DNA of 64,000 bases, from the NCBI GenBank assembly GCA_027307115.1, contig DAHUXN010000035.1:62001-126000 (forward strand), written 5' to 3'. Shown here in pieces: positions 1 to 8,256 of the stretch; the first letter of the stretch is position 1; the number at the start of each line of letters is the position of its first letter. This DNA is from Acidobacteriota bacterium (GTDB lineage Bacteria; Acidobacteriota; Terriglobia; Acidiferrales; UBA7541). The notes beneath the pieces were generated by a model, which searched no databases, was not told where the DNA came from, and worked only from the letters and a program-made list of their open reading frames with translations. Made by a program: the position numbers and the translations under genes.

Positions 1-251
1 GCGGACAGCGAGTCGTGCCAATGTCCCGTGGCCACGAGCGAATCAACCAATCCGCCAAGCGCCTCAATGTTATTGGGATCAGTGCTAAGAGCTTGACTAA
101 AGAGCCGGGCTGCCTGCTCGTAATGTCCGTGAGATGCTTCTGCCCGCGCTTGGTCCAGCGTCGAACCTTGCGGCACACATTTCGCACTTGGCGCAACGAA
201 CAGGCCGGCTAGACCAAAAAGACATGCCGCCAGAGCAACCCTGCGAATCAT
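1..251 (-). CDS. TPR-repeat secreted protein next to cellulose synthase (partial)
   Basis: The reverse strand encodes a protein starting MIRRVALAACLFGLAGLFVAPSA and remains open to the window edge, so the C-terminus is missing. The first 25 or so residues look like a signal peptide. The following visible part (HGHYEQAARLFSQALSTDPNNIEAL) is a clear tetratricopeptide repeat. Its ATG overlaps the stop codon of the cellulose synthase gene by four bases (ATGA), so the two are probably translationally coupled. In cellulose operons a periplasmic TPR protein (BcsC type) often guides the polymer to the outer membrane. That role is an inference from position, because only about 83 residues are visible. 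Confidence 0.75.
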   Translation of the reverse strand, partial: MIRRVALAACLFGLAGLFVAPSAKCVPQGSTLDQARAEASHGHYEQAARLFSQALSTDPNNIEALGGLVDSLVATGHWHDSLS

Positions 252-2194
252 GTGTTTGCGCTCCGCGTTTGGGCCTGCGGTTGACTTCGTGTCTGGCTCT
301 TGCGCGTGAGTCTCAGAATACTTCCGTGACGCGGCGCGATCTCCCAAAAGAGATACTTCGAAATGGCGTCCTGGTCGGCGGGATCAATCTGCTCGAAAAT
401 CACGCCGCTCGAAACGCGTTTATTTTCCCCGCGAAAAAACTCCCGGTTGCGAACCACGCGACCGTGGGCATGAACCGTTCCCGTTGGCAAACCGATTTCC
501 AATGCGACGATCGTCCCCGGAGCGATCGGCAATTTCTGCGTCAGCGAAAAGCCGCTGCGATTCAGGTTGCGGGCAAACCCGCGCCCCACCACGTGGCTCC
601 CGCCATCCGAGTTATAGCCGAACAATACCGGAACGTCGAGCCTGTTGGGAAAACGGTACGTGGCACGGAGCTCTTTGTGTTGCACTGCTCGCGCAATCAC
701 CGGAATCAGCAAAATCAGATAGAACGCAGCCCACACTATATTCACAACAAGGGCCCAGAAAAAATAGCCCCCCGGGGCCGTGCGAGCGAGCTTCCAAGCG
801 CCCACTGCGAGTGCAATGATCACGCCAATCGAGAGCAAACTTTGCAGCCACACCTCCGTCCAACGAGCAGACGTGTCCCGGGCCTTCGGCGTCACTTTGA
901 ACGCTGTTTCCCCCTTGAATAATCCAGCAATCGTCGTCATCAGCACCGGCATCTTGATCAAATTGAACTCTTCGCTAAGCCAGAAGCCCCTCAATCCCCC
1001 TTGCAGCGATGCCGTCGCGATAATGTTCAGTAAGAAATAAGGAATGAAATAAATCGCGAACGTTTTTGGAGTCGCGATCAGCGGATAAATTCCGCTTAGC
1101 AGGCAAAAGATCGGCGTGGCGATATAGATCAGCTTTTGAAAGCTCATCCAGTAAAAATAAAATGACGCAAAATAGTTTACCCGTTGTCCAAAGCTGAGCC
1201 CGCGCCCGAAAATTGGGTTTTCCTTGCGCAACACTTGCATGGCCCCTTGGCCCCAGCGATGCCATTGCATGGCAAAGCCGCGATAGGTTTGCGGTGCCAA
1301 TCCTCGCGCGACGGTTTGGTTGTAGTAAACGACTTTCCATCCCTTTTTCTGCAGCCGCAGACCCGTATGCATATCTTCGGTGATGCTCTCGGTGGCAAAT
1401 CCACCGATTTCCTCAAGCGCCTTCCTGCGCAGAATGGCTGGGCTGCCACAATAAAAAGCCGCGTTGTAGCCATCTTTACCGGGCTGAATAACGCTGAAAA
1501 AGAGTTCTTGCTGCTGCCACGCGCGTTGCTTCTCAATATGCGTACGGTGCTGAAATGAATCGAGATTGTAAAAATCTTGCGTGCTTTGCACCACCCCAAC
1601 GGAAGGGTCCGCGAAAAATCCGATCAACTGCTCAATCATGTCCGGCATGGGGACATGATCCGCATCGAGAGTTACAATGAATTCCCCGTCCGTTTGCTTC
1701 AGCGCATTGTTTAAATTGCCGGCTTTGGCGTCTGAACGGTCCTTGCGCGAAATATAGGAACAGTTCAGCTCAAGCGCCAGCTCGGCCACTTCTGGACGAT
1801 CTCCGTCATCGAGTAGGTAGGTCTTATGCGGGTAGGTCAGGCTGACGGCACAAAGTGCCGTCTCTCGCAACAGGCTCACGGGCTCATTGTAGGTTGTAAT
1901 GAAAACGTCGACGGTGCGGCCTGTCACGGCCGGCTGCGGATGGCGGTTCGACGGTTTCCACGTGGTAAAATAAAAAAGAGCGGCCTCGATAAAGTTCAAC
2001 ATCTCCGCGACCAAAAACAAATAGAAAAACCACTTCGCCGCGGGGTTCATGGTTGCGTCGACGCGCCAATAAAAATAGCGTACGGTAAAAATTAATGCGA
2101 TGACAATGACCACGCGTATCGCCCAAAGCCGAGGTCCTGGCTTCAACTGCCGCTTTGGCGCTGGGGAACCGGTTGTTTCCGTCAATGAATTCAT
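248..2194 (-). CDS. bcsA: Cellulose synthase catalytic subunit (BcsA-like) with C-terminal PilZ domain
   Basis: A 648-residue inner-membrane family 2 glycosyltransferase that would polymerise UDP-glucose into beta-1,4-glucan and extrude it. Two membrane helices (about residues 25-42 and 55-75) precede the GT2 domain. The processive signature is complete: DDGD at 129-132, DAD at 177-179, TED at 272-274 and QWHRW (QxxRW) at 310-314. More membrane helices follow. The C-terminal region has a PilZ domain with RFPNR (RxxxR) near residue 540 and NLNRSG in place of the usual D/NxSxxG, so the serine position is altered. It should be activated by c-di-GMP. The downstream TPR gene overlaps by four bases. 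No bcsB-like gene is visible, though the locus continues off the left edge. Another PilZ-regulated beta-glucan synthase is possible. Confidence 0.88.
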   Translation of the reverse strand: MNSLTETTGSPAPKRQLKPGPRLWAIRVVIVIALIFTVRYFYWRVDATMNPAAKWFFYLFLVAEMLNFIEAALFYFTTWKPSNRHPQPAVTGRTVDVFITTYNEPVSLLRETALCAVSLTYPHKTYLLDDGDRPEVAELALELNCSYISRKDRSDAKAGNLNNALKQTDGEFIVTLDADHVPMPDMIEQLIGFFADPSVGVVQSTQDFYNLDSFQHRTHIEKQRAWQQQELFFSVIQPGKDGYNAAFYCGSPAILRRKALEEIGGFATESITEDMHTGLRLQKKGWKVVYYNQTVARGLAPQTYRGFAMQWHRWGQGAMQVLRKENPIFGRGLSFGQRVNYFASFYFYWMSFQKLIYIATPIFCLLSGIYPLIATPKTFAIYFIPYFLLNIIATASLQGGLRGFWLSEEFNLIKMPVLMTTIAGLFKGETAFKVTPKARDTSARWTEVWLQSLLSIGVIIALAVGAWKLARTAPGGYFFWALVVNIVWAAFYLILLIPVIARAVQHKELRATYRFPNRLDVPVLFGYNSDGGSHVVGRGFARNLNRSGFSLTQKLPIAPGTIVALEIGLPTGTVHAHGRVVRNREFFRGENKRVSSGVIFEQIDPADQDAISKYLFWEIAPRHGSILRLTRKSQTRSQPQAQTRSANT

Positions 2195-2477
2195 TGGCTT
2201 ATTCTGTGAGGCCGACTTGCATTTCTAGCAATCTTGGCTGCTCGTAGGCAATGCCCCAAACGATGTAGGGGGAAGAGGCCAAAGGTACTGGTACCACCGC
2301 ACTCTGCGGACTTTGCTTGCAAGACCCATCTGCTAGTCACCGACATGGAGCTTTCGCTGCACCGACAGGTGACATATGGGTACCGCGATTGTCAGCAAGC
2401 AGGGATACCGCTCGTGACGGGCTGGAAGAAAGGCCGCCTAAAATTTAAGCTAAAGATGCAGCGTTGGCAAGCGGAAG
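2195..2477. other. Intergenic region, no gene seen
   Basis: This stretch separates the cellulose synthase gene (start at 2194, minus) from the end of the LuxR-type regulator. The open frames here lack a recognisable domain and a convincing ribosome binding site. It should hold the cellulose synthase promoter, but I could not identify a clear -35/-10 or sigma-54 element. Confidence 0.4.
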
Positions 2478-3155
2478 TCAGACGGAAAGCTGGCCTTCTT
2501 GGAAGCGCATGACGATCAGGTCAGCCCGGCGTCGAACGCCGTGTTTTGCCAGCAGATTGGACACGTGGAACTTCACTGTCCGCTCGGAAATATTCAACTG
2601 GCTCGCTATTTCCTTGTTGGAAAGATTCTGCAGAAGAGGTTCCAAAACTTCCTTTTCCCTCCGGCTCAAAGTCCCAGGAGTTTTCGCGCGAACGGCTCCC
2701 GTTTTTCGGCTGGCGACTATCGACTCCACGAATCGAGACAGCACCGCTCGGGGCACCCAATAACCGCCAGCCGCAACCATGGGCAGGGCATCTTGCCACT
2801 GCTTCTCGGGCTGGCCATATGTCAGCAATCCCTTCACGCCCATCCGCAGAAGTTCGAAAGTCTCAGCGTCCGAATGCTTTGACGCAAGCACCACTACTCG
2901 CGCGCTGGGATAGAGCTCCAAAAGGTGTTCAATCAAAGAATGGACGATAGCCGACGATGCTTGCGCATCAATCACATAAACGGCGGCACGGGGAAACGGC
3001 AATTCCCTCAGATCTGCTGACGAAACCGCATTCAGTGCCTTGAAGGAAATCTGAAAAGACTTCACCGGAAGAACACGCTCGAATTCCGCTCGAACGAGGG
3101 GATGCGGCGACAAAAGACACACTTTCAGACGATGAGCGCGTGAATGCTGCGGCAT
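2478..3155 (-). CDS. LuxR/NarL-family response-regulator-like transcription factor
   Basis: About 225 residues. The C-terminal third carries a typical LuxR helix-turn-helix: LSRREKEVLEPLLQ, then SNKEIASQLNISERTVKFHVSNLL. The N-terminal part resembles a receiver fold (strand VCLLSPHPLVRAEF, later VYVIDAQ and VVVLASK, and a KGLLTYGQPEKQW segment). The phosphoacceptor aspartate sits in the unusual context VIDAQA, and the acidic pair near the first strand is replaced by SPH, so phosphorylation is doubtful. I chose the ATG at 3155; an in-frame TTG at 3185 adds ten residues, and neither has a good ribosome binding site. It lies between cellulose synthase and galE on the same strand, so a role in polysaccharide control is plausible but inferred. 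Confidence 0.75.
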   Translation of the reverse strand: MPQHSRAHRLKVCLLSPHPLVRAEFERVLPVKSFQISFKALNAVSSADLRELPFPRAAVYVIDAQASSAIVHSLIEHLLELYPSARVVVLASKHSDAETFELLRMGVKGLLTYGQPEKQWQDALPMVAAGGYWVPRAVLSRFVESIVASRKTGAVRAKTPGTLSRREKEVLEPLLQNLSNKEIASQLNISERTVKFHVSNLLAKHGVRRRADLIVMRFQEGQLSV

Positions 3156-3276
3156 GGTAATTGAGGCTAACCAATTTTCCGCCAATGGGCAACAAGCAGC
3201 TTCATGGCATGTGGAGGAAGCGTTAACTCGGCCATCACCCAGAGCAGCGAACTCTTTTGAACATCACTGGGCCGCA

Positions 3277-4260
3277 TCAAGCGGAGGCGTAGCCCCGAGG
3301 AAACCTCGTTTTCCATGCCCAAGCTGTTTCAATGATCGATTTCAGATCGGAAAAGCGGGGACTCCAACCCAACTCCTTGCGAATTCTTTCAGAGCTAGCC
3401 ACCAGAACGGCAGGATCGCCGGCGCGCCGCGCAGCCATGCTAAGCGGAATCTCTCGGCCCGTCACGCTGCGAACCGTGTCGACCACCTCGCGCACCGAAA
3501 AGCCGCGGCTATTGCCCACGTTATATACGCGTCCCGCGATTTCCGTTATGCGCTCCACGGCGAGCGCGTGTGCTTCTGCAATATCTACCACATGTACGTA
3601 GTCGCGGACGCACGTTCCGTCGGCAGTCGGGTAGTTCGTCCCGTAAATCTGAAAAGCAGCGCGTTGTCCGAGGGCCGCCTCGAACAGAATCGGCAAGATG
3701 TGAGTCTCCGGATGATGATCCTCTCCTCGCTCCGCGGATGCTCCGGCCGCATTGAAATATCGCATGACCACATATTCAAGGCCCGAGTTCTCCCGGAATT
3801 CCTGCAAGATGCGCTCAAAAAGGAGCTTCGACGCCCCGTAAGGATTGATTGGGTTTGTGACGTGCTCTTCCGGAATGGGAATTTTCTCCGGTTCGCCGTA
3901 CGTGGCGGCGGTCGATGAAAAGATGAACTTCTTCACTCCGTGACGCAGCATTGCGTCCAGCAGGCTGATTCCCGCAGCCACGTTCGCTCGATAATATTCG
4001 CCCGGCTTCTTTACGGATTCTTCCACCAGGCACAAAGCCGCAAAATGCATCACAGCGTCAATCTTGTTGGCCCTAAAGATCTCGTCCACAGCTTTCAGGT
4101 CATGCAGATTGGCTTCGCAGAACTGCGCTCGCGGGTCCACCGCTTCGCGATGCCCCTCGGAAAGATCATCCAACGCGACTACCGAGTGTCCGCGACCCAA
4201 CAAAACCTCGCTGCATACACTCCCGATATATCCCGCAGCCCCTGTCACCAAAATTTTCAT
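3277..4260 (-). CDS. galE: UDP-glucose 4-epimerase
   Basis: A 327-residue extended short-chain dehydrogenase/reductase interconverting UDP-glucose and UDP-galactose in the cytoplasm. The NAD-binding motif GAAGYIG is at 7-13, the catalytic serine/threonine region (FSSTAATYG) at about 114-122, and YGASK (YxxxK) at 141-145. The segment NVGNSRGFSVREVVDTV and the ending are typical of GalE. The length fits the family (about 330). It presumably supplies UDP-galactose or a related sugar for the exopolysaccharide genes nearby. The start ATG has GGGA a few bases upstream. An epimerase acting on another UDP-hexose cannot be excluded. Confidence 0.92.
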   Translation of the reverse strand: MKILVTGAAGYIGSVCSEVLLGRGHSVVALDDLSEGHREAVDPRAQFCEANLHDLKAVDEIFRANKIDAVMHFAALCLVEESVKKPGEYYRANVAAGISLLDAMLRHGVKKFIFSSTAATYGEPEKIPIPEEHVTNPINPYGASKLLFERILQEFRENSGLEYVVMRYFNAAGASAERGEDHHPETHILPILFEAALGQRAAFQIYGTNYPTADGTCVRDYVHVVDIAEAHALAVERITEIAGRVYNVGNSRGFSVREVVDTVRSVTGREIPLSMAARRAGDPAVLVASSERIRKELGWSPRFSDLKSIIETAWAWKTRFPRGYASA

Positions 4261-4362
4261 TGAGCGTCCCGCAGAGTGGTTTGACCGATTATTCTACCAC
4301 GGCGCGAATCTTAGAATTACGCGAGAGAGAATGCGGCGAAACATGGGCCTCAAAATAAAGTA

Positions 4363-4411
4363 GGGCGCCTCCGCCGACTTCCCTTGCACAAGGAAAATGG
4401 CGAAAGCGCCC
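4363..4411 (-). terminator. Nested stem-loop, possible terminator after the PEP-CTERM gene
   Basis: An outer stem GGGCGC/GCGCCC encloses CGCC/GGCG and an inner CCTTG/CAAGG hairpin. Read on the minus strand it lies about 70 bases past the stop of the PEP-CTERM gene and is followed by a T-rich stretch (TACTTTATTTT). This suits intrinsic termination before galE. A structured RNA element in the galE leader is an alternative. Confidence 0.5.
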
Positions 4412-4483
4412 AAACTCTAGAGGAGGCAAATCACTCGGGCAATTCAGTGGATCACCGAACGGCCCAGAGCCTGACTCCGAAAA

Positions 4484-5056
4484 CTAATTCAACCACCGAC
4501 GGCGAGCCACGCCACCGAGACTCAGCAAGCCGGTGCCAAGAAGCAGCAGGCTGGCTGGTTCAGGTGCTTGAGTCACCGGGATGTCAACGCTGTTGGTGCT
4601 GAAGCAAGTGCCGCCACCAGTCGCGCACGGACCGCTGCCGGCGAGAATCAAACTCACAAAGCCAGGATTGGTCACGTACCCGCCCGGCGTTGTCCAATTC
4701 ACTGTCAGAAGAAGGGCATTCCCAACCTTGCTGAAACCGGTGATGTTCCCGATAAGGAGCGGGCTCAGATCATCGGAATCCGAGATTGTGATCGTCTTCG
4801 CGCTCGTGTCGAACGCGACGCTAAAGCTCGTTTCACCGGCTTCGTCGCCGTCGCCCACCGGGATCGTAAACGGTGATCCGGCCGCCAGAGTGATGCTGGT
4901 CGTTGAATAGTTGCTGCCGTTCTGGACGACGGTGCCGACGCACGTGCTCGACGAGCACGAAAAATCGGCGCTACCAGCCTTCGCTTGGGGCGTGAATACG
5001 GCCAGCGCCAGCAAGCAAAGACCAGCCATTGCAATTTTACTGATGGTTCTTACCAT
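4484..5056 (-). CDS. PEP-CTERM sorting-domain protein
   Basis: A 190-residue exported protein. The N-terminus (MVRTISKIAMAGLCLLALAVFTPQAKA) is a signal peptide. The C-terminus is a textbook PEP-CTERM sorting signal: the PEP motif in QAPEPASLLLLGTG, a short hydrophobic helix, then the basic end GGVARRRWLN. The body is rich in Ser, Thr and Gly and has four cysteines (SCSSSTC, PC, TC) but no domain I recognise. It should be processed by the exosortase encoded at 8249-9145. A strong ribosome binding site (GAGGAGACAAA) precedes the ATG. A sigma-54-type promoter and an upstream dyad lie just ahead, so expression is probably activator-dependent. Confidence 0.9.
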   Translation of the reverse strand: MVRTISKIAMAGLCLLALAVFTPQAKAGSADFSCSSSTCVGTVVQNGSNYSTTSITLAAGSPFTIPVGDGDEAGETSFSVAFDTSAKTITISDSDDLSPLLIGNITGFSKVGNALLLTVNWTTPGGYVTNPGFVSLILAGSGPCATGGGTCFSTNSVDIPVTQAPEPASLLLLGTGLLSLGGVARRRWLN

Positions 5057-5106
5057 TTTGTCTCCTCCTCGAATTTTCCCCGAACTACATTCCCCGCTGT
5101 ATCTGT

Positions 5107-5122
5107 TGCAACCCTCCTGCCA
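5107..5122 (-). promoter_or_regulatory. Sigma-54 (-24/-12) promoter of the PEP-CTERM gene
   Basis: The minus strand reads TGGCAGGAGGGTTGCA, matching TGGCACG-N4-TTGCA at all specified positions but one, with exact GG-N10-GC spacing. The -12 GC is about 52 bases before the ATG at 5056, leaving a leader of about 40 bases. Confidence 0.75.
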
Positions 5123-5258
5123 AAGTCCAAGGTTTCACTCCCACATCAAGCCGGCTTTAAACCACTAATAATGCGACCTTTAGGCTGGGCGCAGGACACG
5201 CCTCCTATCGCTGTCGGTAACAGTACCTAGGACGCGCTGAAGGCCAGTGGATTTTATC

Positions 5259-5272
5259 TGCAATTGCTTGCA
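5259..5272. promoter_or_regulatory. Candidate enhancer-binding-protein site (TGCAA-N4-TTGCA)
   Basis: The perfect dyad TGCAATTGCTTGCA lies 136 bp upstream of the sigma-54 promoter at 5107-5122, a normal distance for an NtrC-type activator site. The same TGCAA-N4-TTGCA pattern occurs upstream of two other sigma-54-type promoters in this window (9350-9367 and 40049-40062). Confidence 0.6.
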
Positions 5273-5281
5273 TATAGCTTT

Positions 5282-7582
5282 TCACTGGGCCCGTCCGAGC
5301 GCTTGGCGCGCTTGCTGTGCATCCGCACTGTCGAGCTTCATTTGCAGCGCCGCCTGCAGCTCGACTTTGCCTTTCTGTTTTTGACCGTTAGCCACCAAAG
5401 CCATCCCAAGGTGGTAGCGGTATTGGGCCGAACTGGGGTCCTTCTTCACGCAATCCTGCAGCAGCGGCACGGCTCCTGAGTAATCCCCCTTTTTGTACAT
5501 TACCCAAGCTAGCGTGTCGGAAAATGGTAAAGCATCGGGATTCAGCGATTTTGCTTTTTGCGCAAGCCCTAGTGCGACATCGAGGTTCTTCCCCTGTTCG
5601 GCATAGACCCACGCCAGGTTGTTGGCGGCAAGGGCCATCGTTGAATCAAGGGCCAGTGCCTGCTGGAATTTCTCGCCGGCCTTGTCGAGGTTACCTTCAG
5701 CCAGGTAAATGTTCCCAATCGTCGCCGCCACTGGGGCTGAGCGGGGCTGTAACGCCAAACCCTTCTCGTAAGCGGCAGCTGCGTCGTTTGCATCTCCTTG
5801 ATCGCGAAACAACTGTCCGAGCTGCAAATACGCCCCGAACAGTTTAGGATCCAACTGAATCGCCCGTTCCGTCTCCGAGCGCGCGCCTGCATAATCCTTC
5901 GCGGCAAGCTGAATCGAGCCCAAAACCAAATGCCCTCCTGGATCGTTCGGATTCGCGGTCACGAACTGTTGAGCCGTGGAAAGAGCTTTCGGTTGCTGAT
6001 GATTGGCGATCAGAAAATTCGCGTACTGGGCCACGAATGTGCTGTTGTGTGGCGCCTGTGCCATCGCCGTCTCGAACTCCTTCTCAGCTTCGGGAGCTTT
6101 CTTTTCCGCCGCGTAGAGCTGGCCGAGCGCTACGTGAATCGAGGGATTCGTCGGGGCTAGGTCCATCGCGGCAACCAATTCCGACTCCGCTTTCTTCGCT
6201 TGTCCTTGCCGCAACAGAATGTCTCCGAGTAAAAGATGGTAGCTCGGATCTTTTTGGTACTTGTCCACGAGTTCTTGTGCATAGATTTGCGCGACTGCGA
6301 AGTTGCCTTGAGCCACATTCAGCTGGGCCAGGGACCGTAGAGCCAAAGGAAGTCCCGGCGAAATTCGAAGAGTGCTCTGGAACTCCGTACCAGCTTGACC
6401 GGGCTCATTGTGCTGCCAGTACGCCATGCCCAGATAATAATGGGCTTGCGGGGAATCCGCTGCATCGCTGACGACACTTTGCAGCTCGTTCACCGCTTCT
6501 TGTGACTTCCCCTGCGCCATCAAAACGCGCCCGTGTCCAATGCGCCCCGTGATGTCTTTCGGAACTTCTTTCGTTAGGTCCTGATCGACCGCCGCCGCCT
6601 GCTCGGTTTGTCCCGTGCTCAAATACAAATCCTCAATGCGCTCTTGAAGCACTACGCGCTGTTGCAAAGACGCTTTGGAAGCGAGGTCCAGCCCCCGCTT
6701 GTATTCTGCGAGCGCCTGATCCGTCATCTTTCCCTCAAAGTAAAAGTCTCCAATGCTGCGTGCCACGTCCACTGACTGCGGCAAGTGGCTGCGAAGTTGC
6801 CCCAAAACGCTATCCGCGTCGGGCTGTTTGCCCGTGCTGGATAGGATCGATGCCAGGGTAAGATAGATGGGGATGGCATTCGGATTCCACTTGGCCGCTC
6901 CTTGCAGGACCTGTTCCGCTTCGGGAACCTTGTTTTGGGCTCTGTAAAAATTGGCGAGATCCACGTATGACTGGACCGAAGCTGGGTCCACCTGAATGGC
7001 CTTTTTAAAATTCTCTTCCGCTTCGGGCAGTCGCTGCAAGGCTATATTTGCCAGTGCGACGTCCAGATATGGACTCGCATTGGTGGGTTCCAGTTGCACC
7101 GCCTTCGAAAAATCCTGCAGTGCCGACTCGTATTTCTTTTCTGCCGCAAGCGCTGACCCTCGAATTCGATACGCCTCGCCATTATTCGGATCGAGCTTGA
7201 TGACGAACGTCGCGTCTTCTTCCGCTTTCTGAAATAGACGGCCGGCGAGCAAAAGTTTGGCTCGTTCAAATCGAGAATCCAGGCGATTCGGATCAATTTC
7301 GACAGCCTTCTCAAGCGCTGCATAGGCCGAATTGCCATCTCCGAGCGCCTCGTCTGCCTGTGCCAATTTGATGTATGCGTCCACGTAGGTTGGGTCAATT
7401 TTCAGGGCGTTTCGGTACTCGATCACCGCGCTCGAATACTGGCCTTTTTTCATATAGGCCACGCCCTTTTGCACGTAGTTCGCCTTCGCTTTTTGGGGGT
7501 CTCTCGCACAAGACGCCAAAAACAGCGAGGCCGTGATCGCCGCCGCCAAACTCAATGTTACTCGCCGAAATGCCGTTGTCAT
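5282..7582 (-). CDS. prsT: PEP-CTERM-system TPR lipoprotein (PrsT-like)
   Basis: About 766 residues made almost entirely of tandem tetratricopeptide repeats, after a lipoprotein signal peptide with the lipobox LASC. This matches the large TPR lipoprotein (PrsT family) that accompanies exosortase systems and is thought to act as an envelope scaffold in exopolysaccharide assembly or PEP-CTERM protein handling. Of the two in-frame ATGs, the one at 7582 has GGAGGAG immediately upstream, while the one at 7594 would read through that site as codons, so I use 7582. It follows the EpsI gene by about 23 bases on the same strand and is the last gene of the exosortase operon. The exact biochemical role of PrsT is not established. 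Confidence 0.87.
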   Translation of the reverse strand: MTTAFRRVTLSLAAAITASLFLASCARDPQKAKANYVQKGVAYMKKGQYSSAVIEYRNALKIDPTYVDAYIKLAQADEALGDGNSAYAALEKAVEIDPNRLDSRFERAKLLLAGRLFQKAEEDATFVIKLDPNNGEAYRIRGSALAAEKKYESALQDFSKAVQLEPTNASPYLDVALANIALQRLPEAEENFKKAIQVDPASVQSYVDLANFYRAQNKVPEAEQVLQGAAKWNPNAIPIYLTLASILSSTGKQPDADSVLGQLRSHLPQSVDVARSIGDFYFEGKMTDQALAEYKRGLDLASKASLQQRVVLQERIEDLYLSTGQTEQAAAVDQDLTKEVPKDITGRIGHGRVLMAQGKSQEAVNELQSVVSDAADSPQAHYYLGMAYWQHNEPGQAGTEFQSTLRISPGLPLALRSLAQLNVAQGNFAVAQIYAQELVDKYQKDPSYHLLLGDILLRQGQAKKAESELVAAMDLAPTNPSIHVALGQLYAAEKKAPEAEKEFETAMAQAPHNSTFVAQYANFLIANHQQPKALSTAQQFVTANPNDPGGHLVLGSIQLAAKDYAGARSETERAIQLDPKLFGAYLQLGQLFRDQGDANDAAAAYEKGLALQPRSAPVAATIGNIYLAEGNLDKAGEKFQQALALDSTMALAANNLAWVYAEQGKNLDVALGLAQKAKSLNPDALPFSDTLAWVMYKKGDYSGAVPLLQDCVKKDPSSAQYRYHLGMALVANGQKQKGKVELQAALQMKLDSADAQQARQALGRAQ

Positions 7583-7605
7583 GAACTCCTCCATGGCCGA
7601 ATCTG

Positions 7606-8256
7606 TTAGTTCGGAATAAGTTCGTTGAGATAAGGAAAGATCCCTTGCGTAAATTTCACCAACCGGGCATGCGCTTCGGAAAGATCGTCGGATTGAGTAA
7701 TCGGAGTGATCAGACGCACCAGCGCGCCGTCCGTTCTGTTGCGCGTAATGGCATCAGAAATCATCCAGAATTTTCCCCAATACTCGTTCGCAACCACGCG
7801 GCCTCGGCCTTGATACCAGTAGAACACAAGTTGTTTATTCAAGCCTTGAGCAATCACATATTCGTTGACGACGATCTGCCGCCCGTCATTGAGTCTGATC
7901 GTCGCGTAATCGGAACGAATCGGATCCCATCCCGCTCCGGGCAGACAATTCTTGGGCGAGTGTATTGTGTCGCCAGTCCGCTGGCTTGAGTAGTAACCAA
8001 CGTAGACCTGAACGGCCGCGCCTGCCGGATTAAGGTAGAGACGATTCGTATAGTCGGTCACGCTCACCGCTTCTACAATGCGCTGCTCCAGCGGCTGCTC
8101 CTGGCCCTTCCAAGCACCTATTGCGTACGGCAAATCGTGGAGGGGTTGGTGGGCCACGACAACCTCACCGTGGCTCATGGCGTGCAACACCGTCACTCCG
8201 CCCACAAGCACGAGCGCGACGATGCAGAGACGAATTGTCATGCCACGGCTACTCAT
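7606..8256 (-). CDS. epsI: Exosortase-associated protein EpsI
   Basis: About 216 residues with one N-terminal membrane helix (LCIVALVLVGGVTVLHAM) and a periplasmic EpsI/DUF3485 domain. The family hallmark GDTIHSPKNCLPGAGW is clear, as are the preceding YVGYYSSQRTGD and the later VVNEYVI and FWYQGRG segments. EpsI is encoded with exosortases, and in some lineages is fused to them. Here it is a separate protein whose ATG at 8256 overlaps the end of the exosortase gene by eight bases, implying coupled translation. An upstream in-frame start (8310) would run deep into the exosortase frame and is less likely. Its function is probably in exopolysaccharide export or in exosortase action. Confidence 0.9.
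   Translation of the reverse strand: MSSRGMTIRLCIVALVLVGGVTVLHAMSHGEVVVAHQPLHDLPYAIGAWKGQEQPLEQRIVEAVSVTDYTNRLYLNPAGAAVQVYVGYYSSQRTGDTIHSPKNCLPGAGWDPIRSDYATIRLNDGRQIVVNEYVIAQGLNKQLVFYWYQGRGRVVANEYWGKFWMISDAITRNRTDGALVRLITPITQSDDLSEAHARLVKFTQGIFPYLNELIPN

Noticed and set aside
3219-3234. GG-N10-GC sequence on the minus strand before the LuxR-type regulator (TGGCCGAGTTAACGCT)
   Set aside because: The -24 half is fair but the -12 half is poor, and no upstream dyad was found.
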